A stretch of DNA of 64,000 bases from Labrys sp. KNU-23 (lineage in GTDB: Bacteria > Pseudomonadota > Alphaproteobacteria > Rhizobiales > Labraceae), in contig NZ_CP043489.1 of NCBI RefSeq assembly GCF_008330945.1, forward strand, positions 1,747,501 through 1,811,500, read 5' to 3'. Shown here in pieces: positions 36,208 to 44,713 of the stretch. Both the position numbers and the translations under genes were made by a program. Below the pieces are notes generated by a model, which was given only the letters and a program-made list of their open reading frames with translations, was not told where the DNA came from and made no database searches. Numbering within the stretch: the first letter of the stretch is position 1; each line of letters starts with the position of its first letter.

Positions 36208-36888
36208 ATGCCCGATTTATCTCGTCGCGTTTTTGTCCTCGGTGCTCCATTGCTGCTCGCAGGCTGCGCCTCCTCGCGTGCCACCGTCGGCGCCCTGTTC
36301 AACAGATCGAATGACAGCGGCTTCAACTATCGCGAGATCTATGCCGGCGGCACGGAAAACGACCATGCCTATCCACCCATCAATCTGAACGCAATCGATC
36401 CCAAATATCTGCGGCGCGTCGTGGCAGCCCCCGCCGACGAGACACCCGGCAGCATCGTGGTGGATCCCGACAACCGCTTCCTCTACCATATCCATGACGA
36501 CGGCACCGCCACACGCTATGGCGTTGGTGTCGGCCGCGAAGGTTTTGGCTGGAGCGGCAAGGCCACCATCAAGCGCAAGGCGGAGTGGCCGCGCTGGACA
36601 CCGCCGCCGAAAATGGTCAAGCGCGACCCGTTGGCCGCCAAATTCGCAGGCGGCATGCCCGGCGGCGTCGAAAATCCACTCGGCGCCCGCGCCATGTATC
36701 TCTACCAGGGCGATCGCGATACGCTCTACCGCCTGCACGGCACTAACGATCCTACCTCGATCGGCAAGTCGATGTCATCGGGCTGCATCCGCCTGCTCAA
36801 CCAGGACATCATGGCCCTTTATCACAACACCCCCGTGGGCGTGCGGGTTGTGGTGCGGCCTTCGCATGGCAGTGCCGAAGCGAGCTAG
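36208..36888 (+). CDS. L,D-transpeptidase, putative lipoprotein
   Basis: YkuD-family enzyme that forms 3-3 peptidoglycan cross-links or attaches proteins to peptidoglycan. The 226-residue protein starts with SRRVFVLGAPLLLAGC, a signal with a lipobox (Cys20) and a twin-Arg-like pair. The catalytic region is LHGTNDPTSIG followed by MSSGCIRLLN with the nucleophilic Cys. The segment YGVGVGREGFGWSG is nearly shared with the second enzyme at 51830-52459. Start chosen at the ATG after AAGG, over an upstream TTG. Confidence 0.9.
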   Translation: MPDLSRRVFVLGAPLLLAGCASSRATVGALFNRSNDSGFNYREIYAGGTENDHAYPPINLNAIDPKYLRRVVAAPADETPGSIVVDPDNRFLYHIHDDGTATRYGVGVGREGFGWSGKATIKRKAEWPRWTPPPKMVKRDPLAAKFAGGMPGGVENPLGARAMYLYQGDRDTLYRLHGTNDPTSIGKSMSSGCIRLLNQDIMALYHNTPVGVRVVVRPSHGSAEAS

Positions 36889-37016
36889 CGCGTCCTGCCG
36901 GAAAATGGTCACTGGTTTTTATCAAAACGACCCGACGACAATACCATGCCAGCATCAGCCCCGATGTCGAAATCGGGTCTGATGCCATAGCCCGGCCCCC
37001 TTGCCCGCAGCCGTCT

Positions 37017-38369
37017 TCAACCCGGCTTGCGCAGCCCGCTCGACACGGCACCGATCAGCGCGAGGCCCGCGCCGATCCAGGCGATCAGTTCCGTCTGTCC
37101 CTGCGCAACCAGGCTGAAGATGACGGCCGCGACCGCCGCGCCCATCGACTGGCCAAGCAGCCGGCCCGTCGATTGCAGGCCGCTGGCCCCGCCGCTGCGC
37201 TCGCGCGGCGCGCTGGTGATGATGATGCGGTTGTTGGGCGACTGGAACAGGCCGAAGCCGAAACCGCACAAAGCAAGCCGCCAGACGATGTCGAAGCTGT
37301 CGGGCCGCTCTCCCATGCTGGCGACTGCCGCCAATCCCGCGGCCAGCAGGCAAAGGCCGGCAATCCCGAGTTTCTCGGGCGAGATCCGGTCGGAAAGCCG
37401 GCCCGAGATCGGGGCGATCAATGCCGTCATCAAGGGCCAGGGCGTCATCAGGAGTCCGGTCGCAGCCTCGGAATGGCCGAGTGCTCGCTGCAGGAAAAAG
37501 GGCAGCGCCACATAGGCCATGCTCTGTGACGCGAAGGAGCAGATCGAGGTCGCCATCGACAGCGAGAAGACCGGCCGACGCAGCAGATCGACCGGCAGCA
37601 TCGGCACCGGCAGTTTCACCGAGCGCCGCACCAGAGCGAGGGTCGCCACCGCCGCCCCGCCGATCATGGCGAGGGCTACCGGCATCGTTGCGGTATCGCC
37701 GAGACCGTCGAGGCCGGCAATCAGCAGGCCGAAGGCGAAAGCATTGAGGACGGCGCTGATCCAGTCGAAGCGATGGCCGGACGCAGGTGTCTGCGGCAGA
37801 GCCCGGGCCGCGACGAAGAGGGCGATGAGGCCGATGGGTACATTGACCAGGAACAGCCATTGCCAGTTTGCCACGGTGAGGATGGCCGAGGCGACGCTGG
37901 GGCCGGCGGCCGAGGATACCGCCACCACCAGCGCCGTGTAGCCGACGCCCGAGCCGAGGGAAGCCTTGGGGAAGATATAGCGCACCAAGGCGATGTTGAC
38001 GCTCATGATGCCGGCACCGCCAAGCCCCTGCACCGCGCGCGCCAGCGCCAGGACCGGCAGCGACGAGGCCTGGGCACAGGCGAAGGAAGCCGCAGTGAAC
38101 ACGGCCAGCCCCGCCCAATAGACACGCTTGTAGCCGATGATGTCGCCGAGCGAGGACAGCGGCAGCAGCGCGATGGTGACGGCGAGCTGATAAGCGGTCA
38201 CCACCCAGATCGATTCCGCGGGGGAGACCGCGAGTTCACCCGCGATCGACGGCAGGGCGACATTGACGATGGCACTGTCGAGCACCGCCATGGTCAGCGC
38301 CATGGCGATGGTCAGGAAAGCCAGAAAGCGTTGGGGAATGGGCAAGCCATCCATGGCGGCGGCATTCAT
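37017..38369 (-). CDS. MFS transporter, DHA2 drug-efflux type
   Basis: Inner-membrane proton-coupled exporter of 450 residues, EmrB/QacA-like. The DHA signature region MAVLDSAIVNVALPSIAGELAVS is in helix 1, followed by WVVTAYQLAVTIALLPLSSLGDIIGYKRVY (motif A), RAVQGLGGAGIM (motif B) and GPSVASAILTVANWQWLFLVNVPIG (motif C, antiporter). About 13-14 helices. The ATG at 38367-38369 is preferred to a start 26 codons upstream, which reads through the promoter region. It lies 218 bp downstream of a PadR regulator on the same strand. Confidence 0.87.
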   Translation of the reverse strand: MNAAAMDGLPIPQRFLAFLTIAMALTMAVLDSAIVNVALPSIAGELAVSPAESIWVVTAYQLAVTIALLPLSSLGDIIGYKRVYWAGLAVFTAASFACAQASSLPVLALARAVQGLGGAGIMSVNIALVRYIFPKASLGSGVGYTALVVAVSSAAGPSVASAILTVANWQWLFLVNVPIGLIALFVAARALPQTPASGHRFDWISAVLNAFAFGLLIAGLDGLGDTATMPVALAMIGGAAVATLALVRRSVKLPVPMLPVDLLRRPVFSLSMATSICSFASQSMAYVALPFFLQRALGHSEAATGLLMTPWPLMTALIAPISGRLSDRISPEKLGIAGLCLLAAGLAAVASMGERPDSFDIVWRLALCGFGFGLFQSPNNRIIITSAPRERSGGASGLQSTGRLLGQSMGAAVAAVIFSLVAQGQTELIAWIGAGLALIGAVSSGLRKPG

Positions 38370-38587
38370 CAAATACTCACAACCGACAAGGACCGATGAT
38401 ATCGGCGTCTTCGAGACAATGAATTGAAAAATCATCCGCAACGGCAAACAGGGCGCCGCAACGGCACCCTGCTTCTACGCTTCCTGGATCGCCGGGCAAG
38501 TGCCAGCTTTATCCTAGTATTATAACCAACAGGCTTTACGATCCTGCGAAGCCGCCACCTTGGTTGACGCCCTCCGGCCGGTGCCTG

Positions 38588-39229
38588 TCAGCCCTGGCCG
38601 CCGACGATGTCGCGGGCAGCCTTTTCGATGATGCCGCGGATCCGCTCGGCCTCGGCCTGCGTCCAGGGACCGCGATGCATCTGCAAAGCATGCCGGAACG
38701 TATGCAGGGCCTCGCGCACCATCTCCGGCGTGGAGCGGGCGGAGAAGGCGCTGGCGGCAAGATCCATGCGCGCCATCACGCCATCGACCGCGTCGCGGTT
38801 CTCGGCGAGGAAAGCCTCGCCCTGCGGGGTGATGGTGTAGAGCTTCTTGGTCCCCTCCGAGGCTTCGCCGCGGATATGGTCCTGCTCTTCCAGAAGGGTC
38901 AGCGTCGGATAGACCGCGCCGGGGCTCGGCGCATAGGCGCCGCCGAACTTCTCCTCGATGGCGCGGATCAGCTCATAGCCGTGGCGCGGCTTTTCGGCGA
39001 TCAGCGCCAGGATGACCAGGCGCAGATCGCCATGGCCGAAGACGCGGCCACGGCCGCCAAAGCCCCGGCCGAAGAAGTCGCCCGGGCCATCGCCCTCGAA
39101 ACCGCCGCGGCCCCAACGCCCGCCACGGCCCGGCGCACATTCCTGCTGCCCCTCGCGTCCCCAGCCGCGAAAGCCGCCACGGCCCCAGAACTCGCCGCGC
39201 CCGCGGCCCTCATGATGTCGTCCAAACAT
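38588..39229 (-). CDS. PadR family regulator with Gly/Arg-rich head
   Basis: Transcription repressor of 213 residues. The winged-helix core begins FGHGDLRLVILALI and includes HGYELIRAIEEKF and SPGAVYPTLTLLEEQ; the order of blocks resembles E. coli YqjI, a nickel-responsive PadR protein. The first 65 residues are Gly, Arg and Phe rich (GRGRGEFWGRGGFRGWGREG) with only two His and one Cys, unlike the His/Cys-rich metal-binding head of YqjI. A set of nested dyads lies just upstream. Likely controls itself and the efflux gene (inference). Confidence 0.88.
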   Translation of the reverse strand: MFGRHHEGRGRGEFWGRGGFRGWGREGQQECAPGRGGRWGRGGFEGDGPGDFFGRGFGGRGRVFGHGDLRLVILALIAEKPRHGYELIRAIEEKFGGAYAPSPGAVYPTLTLLEEQDHIRGEASEGTKKLYTITPQGEAFLAENRDAVDGVMARMDLAASAFSARSTPEMVREALHTFRHALQMHRGPWTQAEAERIRGIIEKAARDIVGGQG

Positions 39230-39246
39230 TCGATATACCTTTCGTT

Positions 39247-39285
39247 CTATCTTTAAGATGGATCTTAAGATATATCGAAAGATAG
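39247..39285. promoter_or_regulatory. Nested dyads upstream of the padR gene
   Basis: CTATCTTT (39247-39254) is inverted at AAAGATAG (39278-39285). Inside them ATCTTAAGAT (39262-39271) is a perfect palindrome. AT-rich, 18-56 bp before the start codon; good candidate for the PadR autoregulatory operator. Confidence 0.5.
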
Positions 39286-39522
39286 ATTACGCAAGAGTCT
39301 TTCTGAAAATTTTGAGCCTTCCTGAAATTTTCGCTGACGCGGATCGCCCTGGCCAAAGACACCGGAGCCTCATCCTGACCCCGGGCGGTCCATCTCGTGA
39401 TGGGGATGGGGGATGATTGACAGCTCCAGGCCGCTGCGGCAGTCTCACAACGCTGCGTAGGGCGCACCGGTGCACCGTCGGAAGGGCAATGCCCGCCTAC
39501 AATCGAAAACACGATTGCGCCT

Positions 39523-40167
39523 ATGCCGAACCTCGAAAATCTCAAGAAGCAAGCCAAGCAGTATCTGCGCTGGCATCGCGAGCACTATCATCCGGTCGCC
39601 GCCGAGATCAGGGCCGCCTTGCCGCGGTTCCGTCACCTCGACGACCACCAGATATTGGCGGCGAACTTCCAGCTCGCCGATGCCCTGGAACTCGTCGCTC
39701 GCCGATCGGGATTCGAGGGATGGCAGGCGCTCAAGACAGGAGCCCCTACCATGCCCCTTCCCGAACAGACCACGCCGCTAGCCTTCTTGAGCTCGATCGC
39801 GGCACAGCTCTTCGTCGCCGACATCACCGCCTCATGCGCGTTCTTTACCAGCAAGCTCGGCTTCAGCCTGGATTTTGCCTATGGCGCCCCGCCCTTCTAC
39901 GCTCAGGTGAGGCGTGACGAGGCGCGCCTTGCCTTGAGGCTGGTGTGCGAACCGGTCTATGTCGGCGATGTCAGGCAGCGCGAGCATCTGCTCTCCGCCG
40001 CCATCACCGTCGACAGCGCCGCCGAGATCAAGCAGCTCTTCCTGACTTTCCAGGCTGCGGGCGTGGCCTTCCATCAGCCGCTCAGAAAAGAGCCCTGGGG
40101 CGCCAGGACTTTCATCGTCCTGGATCCGGACGGCAATCTCATCCTGTTCGCCGGCCCGGAGCACTGA
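39523..40167 (+). CDS. Glyoxalase/bleomycin-resistance (VOC) superfamily protein
   Basis: A 214-residue protein with two parts. Residues 1-75 (LENLKKQAKQYLRWHREHYHP) form a helical head seen fused to some glyoxalase-like proteins. Residues about 85-214 are a single VOC module (AAQLFVADITASCAFFTSKLGFSLDF ... FIVLDPDGNLILFAG). Conserved ends of the metal/substrate pocket are present but the exact metal ligands are unclear. Substrate unknown. Confidence 0.78.
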   Translation: MPNLENLKKQAKQYLRWHREHYHPVAAEIRAALPRFRHLDDHQILAANFQLADALELVARRSGFEGWQALKTGAPTMPLPEQTTPLAFLSSIAAQLFVADITASCAFFTSKLGFSLDFAYGAPPFYAQVRRDEARLALRLVCEPVYVGDVRQREHLLSAAITVDSAAEIKQLFLTFQAAGVAFHQPLRKEPWGARTFIVLDPDGNLILFAGPEH

Positions 40168-40326
40168 GGCGCTCCCTGCGGCGTGGCGGAGCGGATGCCA
40201 ATCCATCGGCCCTGGCGGCGTGAGAGTGCGACCATCATGGCGGCCGACCTCCTGTCCGAAGATATCGACGGCTTCCAGGCGGCGCGCATTGCCGCGGATA
40301 TGGCCGCGATATCCTGGCAGGCATGC

Positions 40327-41022
40327 TCAATTGGCAGCGATCTCGCGCAGCAGTTTCGACTTGATCGACCTCAGTACATTGGCTGGATCGTCGACCTTCA
40401 GGAGAAAGGCTCCGGGGCCGCCAATCACGTGATCTCGGTAGTAGATATCTGCCGGCACGCCGCCAAGTCGGCGAGGATCGACCCAGGTCGGCATGGGCAA
40501 GCCGTTGATGGTAATGCCCCGCAGGATGGCGAGATCGCGAGCGCGGTCGGGCGCTTCGCCCATATTGTTCTCGCCATTGCCCGAAATGTCGATCACCCGG
40601 CGCATAGCGGCAAAATCATTCTCCTCGATCATGCTCGTCCCGAACCGTATCGCTCCCGTGATGTAGGTGGTGCCGGTCGAGGCCTTCGCCGAGGCGGCCA
40701 TGATCCGGGATGCAAAGCGCTCGGCATCCGCTCTGCCCCTGAGCAGGGTCCAGGGCACCACGATGCGTTGCTCGTCCGACCATTCGACATAGCTGACCGC
40801 AATCTGGCCCAATGGCCCGGCGGAGATGGCGGCGACGATCTCGGGGTCCCGAAAGGCTTGCGCATAGCCTTGGGCCTGGATGGCCAGGTTCTCATCCGAC
40901 ATCGAAAAGGAGATGTCCACGGCGAGGACCAGCTCGATATCGACGGCAAGCTGGGCGGCCGACGAAGGCTGCGCCCAGGGCATCACCATCATTGCGGCCA
41001 GGAAAAGCGCCAACTTCCGCAT
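40327..41022 (-). CDS. DUF1194 secreted von Willebrand A-like protein
   Basis: A 231-residue exported protein: signal peptide (MRKLALFLAAMMVMPWAQPSSA) and a vWA-like domain with a MIDAS-type metal motif DISFSM (Asp36, Ser38, Ser40) after ELVLAVD. Other family segments are YVEWSDEQRIVVPWTLL, TGTTYITGAIRFG and VIDISGNGENN. Matches DUF1194. Likely a periplasmic protein-binding module; no partner is evident. The frame runs far upstream, but the ATG at 41020-41022 gives the signal peptide. Confidence 0.82.
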   Translation of the reverse strand: MRKLALFLAAMMVMPWAQPSSAAQLAVDIELVLAVDISFSMSDENLAIQAQGYAQAFRDPEIVAAISAGPLGQIAVSYVEWSDEQRIVVPWTLLRGRADAERFASRIMAASAKASTGTTYITGAIRFGTSMIEENDFAAMRRVIDISGNGENNMGEAPDRARDLAILRGITINGLPMPTWVDPRRLGGVPADIYYRDHVIGGPGAFLLKVDDPANVLRSIKSKLLREIAAN

Positions 41023-41149
41023 GAGGCCCCCTGTTTGGGGTGGACCGCCACGTAAGACACCCGAGCGAACTCGACAAGCTCGAGGGGAGGCCCTTTCACT
41101 ATGCTTCTCCGCCCGTCCTGCCACAATATGCTTTTTGGACGTAGGCCAT

Positions 41150-41213
41150 TTCCCTGTTGCATCGTCTTTCCGAAAATCGGCGGCCGCTTTTCGGCACGAT
41201 GCTCTAAGCCATG
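41150..41213. repeat. Short palindromic intergenic repeat
   Basis: The core ctttccgaaaatcggcggcc-gcttttcggcacgatgctcta is an imperfect inverted repeat of the type gcatgat..cgaaaag...cttttcgg common between rhizobial genes. It overlaps the 3' end of the DJ-1/PfpI gene slightly. Confidence 0.5.
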
Positions 41214-41896
41214 GCGATCGTCTTCCCCGCTCGCAGCCGGGCGACGATGCGCTCGCGCTCTTCGACATAGCTGGAGGCGGAGGCCCTCGCCACCTCGATC
41301 GCGCCGGCCGGTGCCGTTGCCGGAGACCCGGCATCGAAGGGCGGCGCCGGGGCATATTCGAGCTTGAGTTGCACGGCCTCGGCTTCCTCGCGGCCTCGCA
41401 ACCGGGCGATGATATCGAGTGCGAAGTCGATACCCGCCGTGACGCCACCGCCGCTGACCAGCCGGCCATCCGCGACAATGCGCTCGGCCACCGGCACCGC
41501 GCCGAGCGGTTCAAGCAGATGATGCGAGCCCCAATGCGTCGTCGCCCGTTTTCCTTCCAAAAGCCCCGCTGCCCCCAGCACGAGCGAGCCTGTGCAAACG
41601 GAGGTGACAAAGCGCGCGCTCCAGGCCTGGCGGCGCAGGAAGTCGAGGACGACCTCGTCCTCCATCAGCGGATTGACGCCGGCCCCGCCCGGCACGCACA
41701 GCACGTCTAGAACCGGGCAGTCCTGCAGTGTCGTCGTGGGTTGGACAGGCCAGCCCGAGGTCGCCGTCACGGGATCGAGATCTTTCCAGATCAGGTGCTG
41801 TACGACCCCCGGCATGGCGGCAAAGGCATCGAAAGGCCCAGCCAGGTCGAGCAGTTGCACCTTGGGAAAAACCAGAAAGCCGATCTGCAGGATCAT
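41204..41896 (-). CDS. DJ-1/PfpI family protein
   Basis: A 230-residue class I glutamine amidotransferase-like protein; best resembles the isonitrile hydratase/GATase1 subgroup. The nucleophile elbow is SVCTGSLVLGAAGLL (Cys candidate), followed by KRATTHWGSHHLL and the GGGVTAGIDFALDI segment. A GGGAG site supports the ATG at 41894-41896. It is divergently transcribed, 74 bp apart, from a GlxA-type regulator whose N-terminal half is the same fold. Confidence 0.85.
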   Translation of the reverse strand: MILQIGFLVFPKVQLLDLAGPFDAFAAMPGVVQHLIWKDLDPVTATSGWPVQPTTTLQDCPVLDVLCVPGGAGVNPLMEDEVVLDFLRRQAWSARFVTSVCTGSLVLGAAGLLEGKRATTHWGSHHLLEPLGAVPVAERIVADGRLVSGGGVTAGIDFALDIIARLRGREEAEAVQLKLEYAPAPPFDAGSPATAPAGAIEVARASASSYVEERERIVARLRAGKTIAMA

Positions 41897-41970
41897 GTGG
41901 GCGCTCCCTTCCAAATCTCGGTGTTCCAGATGTTGACAGATCCATTCTAGCGCGGCAGCTTCTGGCGCAA

Positions 41971-42993
41971 ATGTCGTTTGACCCACAATTTACGCCAAAT
42001 CCAATCGACGGGCCGCGGCACGACCGGGCGCCGCGCGCGGTGGACCTGCTGGCTTTCCCGGGATTCCAGCTCCTCGATATCGCCGGCCCCATGCAGGTGT
42101 TCGCCTCGGCCAACCGCCTCCTGGAAGATGACGGATTGCCCCCGGCCTATCGCCTGCGCATCATCGCCCGGCACGGCCAGGTCGCGGCCTGGGCCGGGCT
42201 CACCCTGCAGGCGGAGCCGCTGCCGGATGCCGGCGAAGCCTGTGACACGCTGGTGATCGCCGGCGGGCGCGCCGTGCATCGGGCAATCGAGGACGCCGAA
42301 CTCGTCGCCTGGGTCGCGGCCAGGGCCATGAGCGCCGGACGGGTGGCGGCTGTTTGCACCGGCGCGTTTCTGGCCGGCGCGGCCGGCCTGCTTGATGGCA
42401 AGCGTGCCGTGACCCATTGGGATTCCTGTGCCCTCCTCGCCGAGCTTTTTCCGGCAGCCCGGGTGGAAAGCGACCCGATCTTCATCCATGACGGCAAATT
42501 GTGGACCTCGGCCGGCGTCACCGCCGGCATCGACCTCACTCTGGCCCTGGTCGAGCGCGACCTTGGCCGCCCCATGGCGCTGGCGGTGGCGCGCGAGTTG
42601 GTGGTCTTCCTCAAGCGGCCGGGCGGGCAGTCGCAATACAGCGCTGCCCTGGCGCTGCAGCATGGCGCCTCCCGTTTCGAAGCCCTGCATGGCTGGATGC
42701 AGGAGAATCTAGCCGCCGACCTGTCCGTCCCGGCCCTCGCTGCGCAAGCCGGCATGAGCGAGCGCAGCTTCCAGCGCCGCTACCGGGAGGCCACCGGCGT
42801 GCCGCCGGCCCGTGCCGTCGAAAGGCTGCGGGTCGAACAGGCGCGCACGCTGCTTGCCGACACCGCCTTGCCCCTCAAGCAGGTCGCGGCCCGTTGTGGC
42901 TTCGGCTGCGAGGAGACGATGCGGCGTGGCTTCGCGCGGCATCTGGCAACCACCCCGCAATCCTATCGCGAGCGATTTTCCGGCGGGCGATGA
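41971..42993 (+). CDS. GlxA-type AraC family transcriptional regulator
   Basis: A 340-residue regulator with an N-terminal DJ-1/PfpI-like sensor domain (about 25-200; AVCTGAFLAGAAGLLDGKRAVTHW, VTAGIDLTLALVE) and a C-terminal AraC DNA-binding domain (about 235-335; LAAQAGMSERSFQRRYREATGVPPARAVERLRVEQAR begins it; second helix-turn-helix CGFGCEETMRRGF). It probably controls the divergent DJ-1 gene. The ligand is unknown; relatives sense amino-acid or glycine-betaine-derived compounds. Confidence 0.87.
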   Translation: MSFDPQFTPNPIDGPRHDRAPRAVDLLAFPGFQLLDIAGPMQVFASANRLLEDDGLPPAYRLRIIARHGQVAAWAGLTLQAEPLPDAGEACDTLVIAGGRAVHRAIEDAELVAWVAARAMSAGRVAAVCTGAFLAGAAGLLDGKRAVTHWDSCALLAELFPAARVESDPIFIHDGKLWTSAGVTAGIDLTLALVERDLGRPMALAVARELVVFLKRPGGQSQYSAALALQHGASRFEALHGWMQENLAADLSVPALAAQAGMSERSFQRRYREATGVPPARAVERLRVEQARTLLADTALPLKQVAARCGFGCEETMRRGFARHLATTPQSYRERFSGGR

Positions 42994-43037
42994 CATGGAT
43001 CGGAGCGTTTCATGCTGCCCCATTCCGGAAAGCGTGA

Positions 43038-43065
43038 TTGACAGAACCTGCCGTCCCGTTAATCT
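43038..43065 (+). promoter_or_regulatory. Candidate sigma70-type promoter of the sugar ABC operon
   Basis: TTGACA (43038-43043), 16-bp spacer, TAATCT (43060-43065). Perfect -35, acceptable -10 (TANNNT), about 38 bp upstream of the chosen start codon. Confidence 0.4.
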
Positions 43066-43102
43066 GACAATTGCGAGGTACGTAACTCATTCGCCCGTGC
43101 AG

Positions 43103-44713
43103 ATGGCGACGAGGACGTTGGCGGGAAACGAAAACCAGGAACCGGATTTGTCTCAGGCGGAAGCGAACAAGGCTGCCGCGCAGAACCAGACCGTGCCGGT
43201 GCTGGCTGCCAGCGGCCTGTCCAAGAGCTTCGGCACCATCGAGGTGCTGAGCAACATCGCGCTCGACCTCAAGCCAGGCGAGGTCCACGCCATCATCGGC
43301 GAAAACGGCGCCGGCAAGTCCACTTTGATGAAGATCCTGGCCGGCCATCTCCAGCCGAGCAAGGGCAGCCTGGCCATTGACGGCGAGCCGGTGCATTTTA
43401 CCGGCCCCGTCGACGCCGAGCATCGCGGCATCGTGCTGGTCCATCAGGAGATCCTGCTCGCCCCCCATCTCACCGTGGCGCAGAACATCTTCCTCGGCCG
43501 GGAAATCCGCCGTGGTCCCATGGTCGACGACCGGGCCATGAACCGGGAGGCCGCTCGGGCAGTCCGCGAACTCGGGGCAGAGATCGCGCCGACCCGGGTG
43601 GTCGAGCGCCTCTCCATCGCCCAGCGCCAATTGGTCCAGATCGCACGCGCCCTGGCAGTGCCGCACCGCGTGGTGATCTTCGACGAACCCACGGCCTCCC
43701 TCACCCCGGTGGAGACGGACGCGCTCCTCAAGGTGATCGGCGCCATCCGCGCCAAGGGCACGGCGGTACTCTACATCTCGCATCGCCTCAACGAGGTGAA
43801 GGCCATCGCCGACCGCGTCACCGTGCTGCGCGACGGCAAATGGATCGCCACCAGGCCCGCCGCCGAACTCCAGCCCATCGACATGGCGCAGCTGATGGTG
43901 GGGCGCGACATGGCCAATCTCTATCCGGCCAAGGCTTCGGCGGAGGCCAACGCGGCAGTCGCCGAAGAACCCCTGCTCGCCGTGGAGCATTTCAACGTGC
44001 CCGGTTTTGTCACCGATGTCAGTTTTGGCCTCGAGGCCGGCGAGATTCTCGGCTTTGCCGGCCTGGTCGGGGCGGGACGCACCGAACTGTTCGAAGGCTT
44101 GCTGGGCCTGCGCTCCGGCAGCGGCAGCCTCAGGCTCGATGGCCGGCCCGTGCATTTCCGCGAGCCCCGCCAGGCCATGGAGGCCGGCATTGTCTATCTT
44201 TCGGAGGATCGCAAGGGCAAGGGCCTGTTGCTGGCGCAGGACCTGCGCACCAACCTCACTTTGGCCGCGCTCGATCGCTTCACCTCGGGCGCCTTCATCG
44301 ACAAGGCACGTGAATGGAGCGCCCTCAACCAGGCCTTCCAGGATTTCGATATCCGGGCCCGCTCCAAGACCCTGCTCGCCGGCCAGCTTTCCGGCGGCAA
44401 CCAGCAGAAATTGCTGCTCGCCAAGATGATGCTGCTGGAGCCGAGGATCGTCATCATCGACGAACCCACCCGCGGCATCGACATCGGTACCAAGGAGCAG
44501 ATCTATCGCTTCATCGCCGCCCTCGCCGCCAGGGGCAAGGGCGTGATCGTGATCTCCTCCGAGATGCAGGAGCTGATCGGCGTATGCCATCGCATCCTGG
44601 TGATGCGGGGCGGGCATATTGCCGGCGAGGTCAGGGGCGAAGCCATGACCGAGGCCGAAATCGTGGTGCATGCCACCGGCGTTTCCAGAGAAGAAGCGAG
44701 AGCACAGATATGA
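43103..44713 (+). CDS. Sugar ABC transporter ATPase (RbsA/MglA type)
   Basis: Double-cassette ATPase of 536 residues for a ribose/galactose-type importer. First cassette: Walker A GENGAGKSTLMKILAG, signature region LSIAQRQLVQIARAL, Walker B VIFDEPTASLT. Second cassette: GLVGAGRTELFEGL in place of a standard Walker A, signature LSGGNQQKLLLAKMM, Walker B IIDEPTRGID; the degenerate second Walker A is normal in this family. An N-terminal 35-residue head precedes the domain. The start is uncertain: ATG at 43103 lacks a strong ribosome-binding site. Overlaps the permease by 4 bp. Confidence 0.92.
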   Translation: MATRTLAGNENQEPDLSQAEANKAAAQNQTVPVLAASGLSKSFGTIEVLSNIALDLKPGEVHAIIGENGAGKSTLMKILAGHLQPSKGSLAIDGEPVHFTGPVDAEHRGIVLVHQEILLAPHLTVAQNIFLGREIRRGPMVDDRAMNREAARAVRELGAEIAPTRVVERLSIAQRQLVQIARALAVPHRVVIFDEPTASLTPVETDALLKVIGAIRAKGTAVLYISHRLNEVKAIADRVTVLRDGKWIATRPAAELQPIDMAQLMVGRDMANLYPAKASAEANAAVAEEPLLAVEHFNVPGFVTDVSFGLEAGEILGFAGLVGAGRTELFEGLLGLRSGSGSLRLDGRPVHFREPRQAMEAGIVYLSEDRKGKGLLLAQDLRTNLTLAALDRFTSGAFIDKAREWSALNQAFQDFDIRARSKTLLAGQLSGGNQQKLLLAKMMLLEPRIVIIDEPTRGIDIGTKEQIYRFIAALAARGKGVIVISSEMQELIGVCHRILVMRGGHIAGEVRGEAMTEAEIVVHATGVSREEARAQI

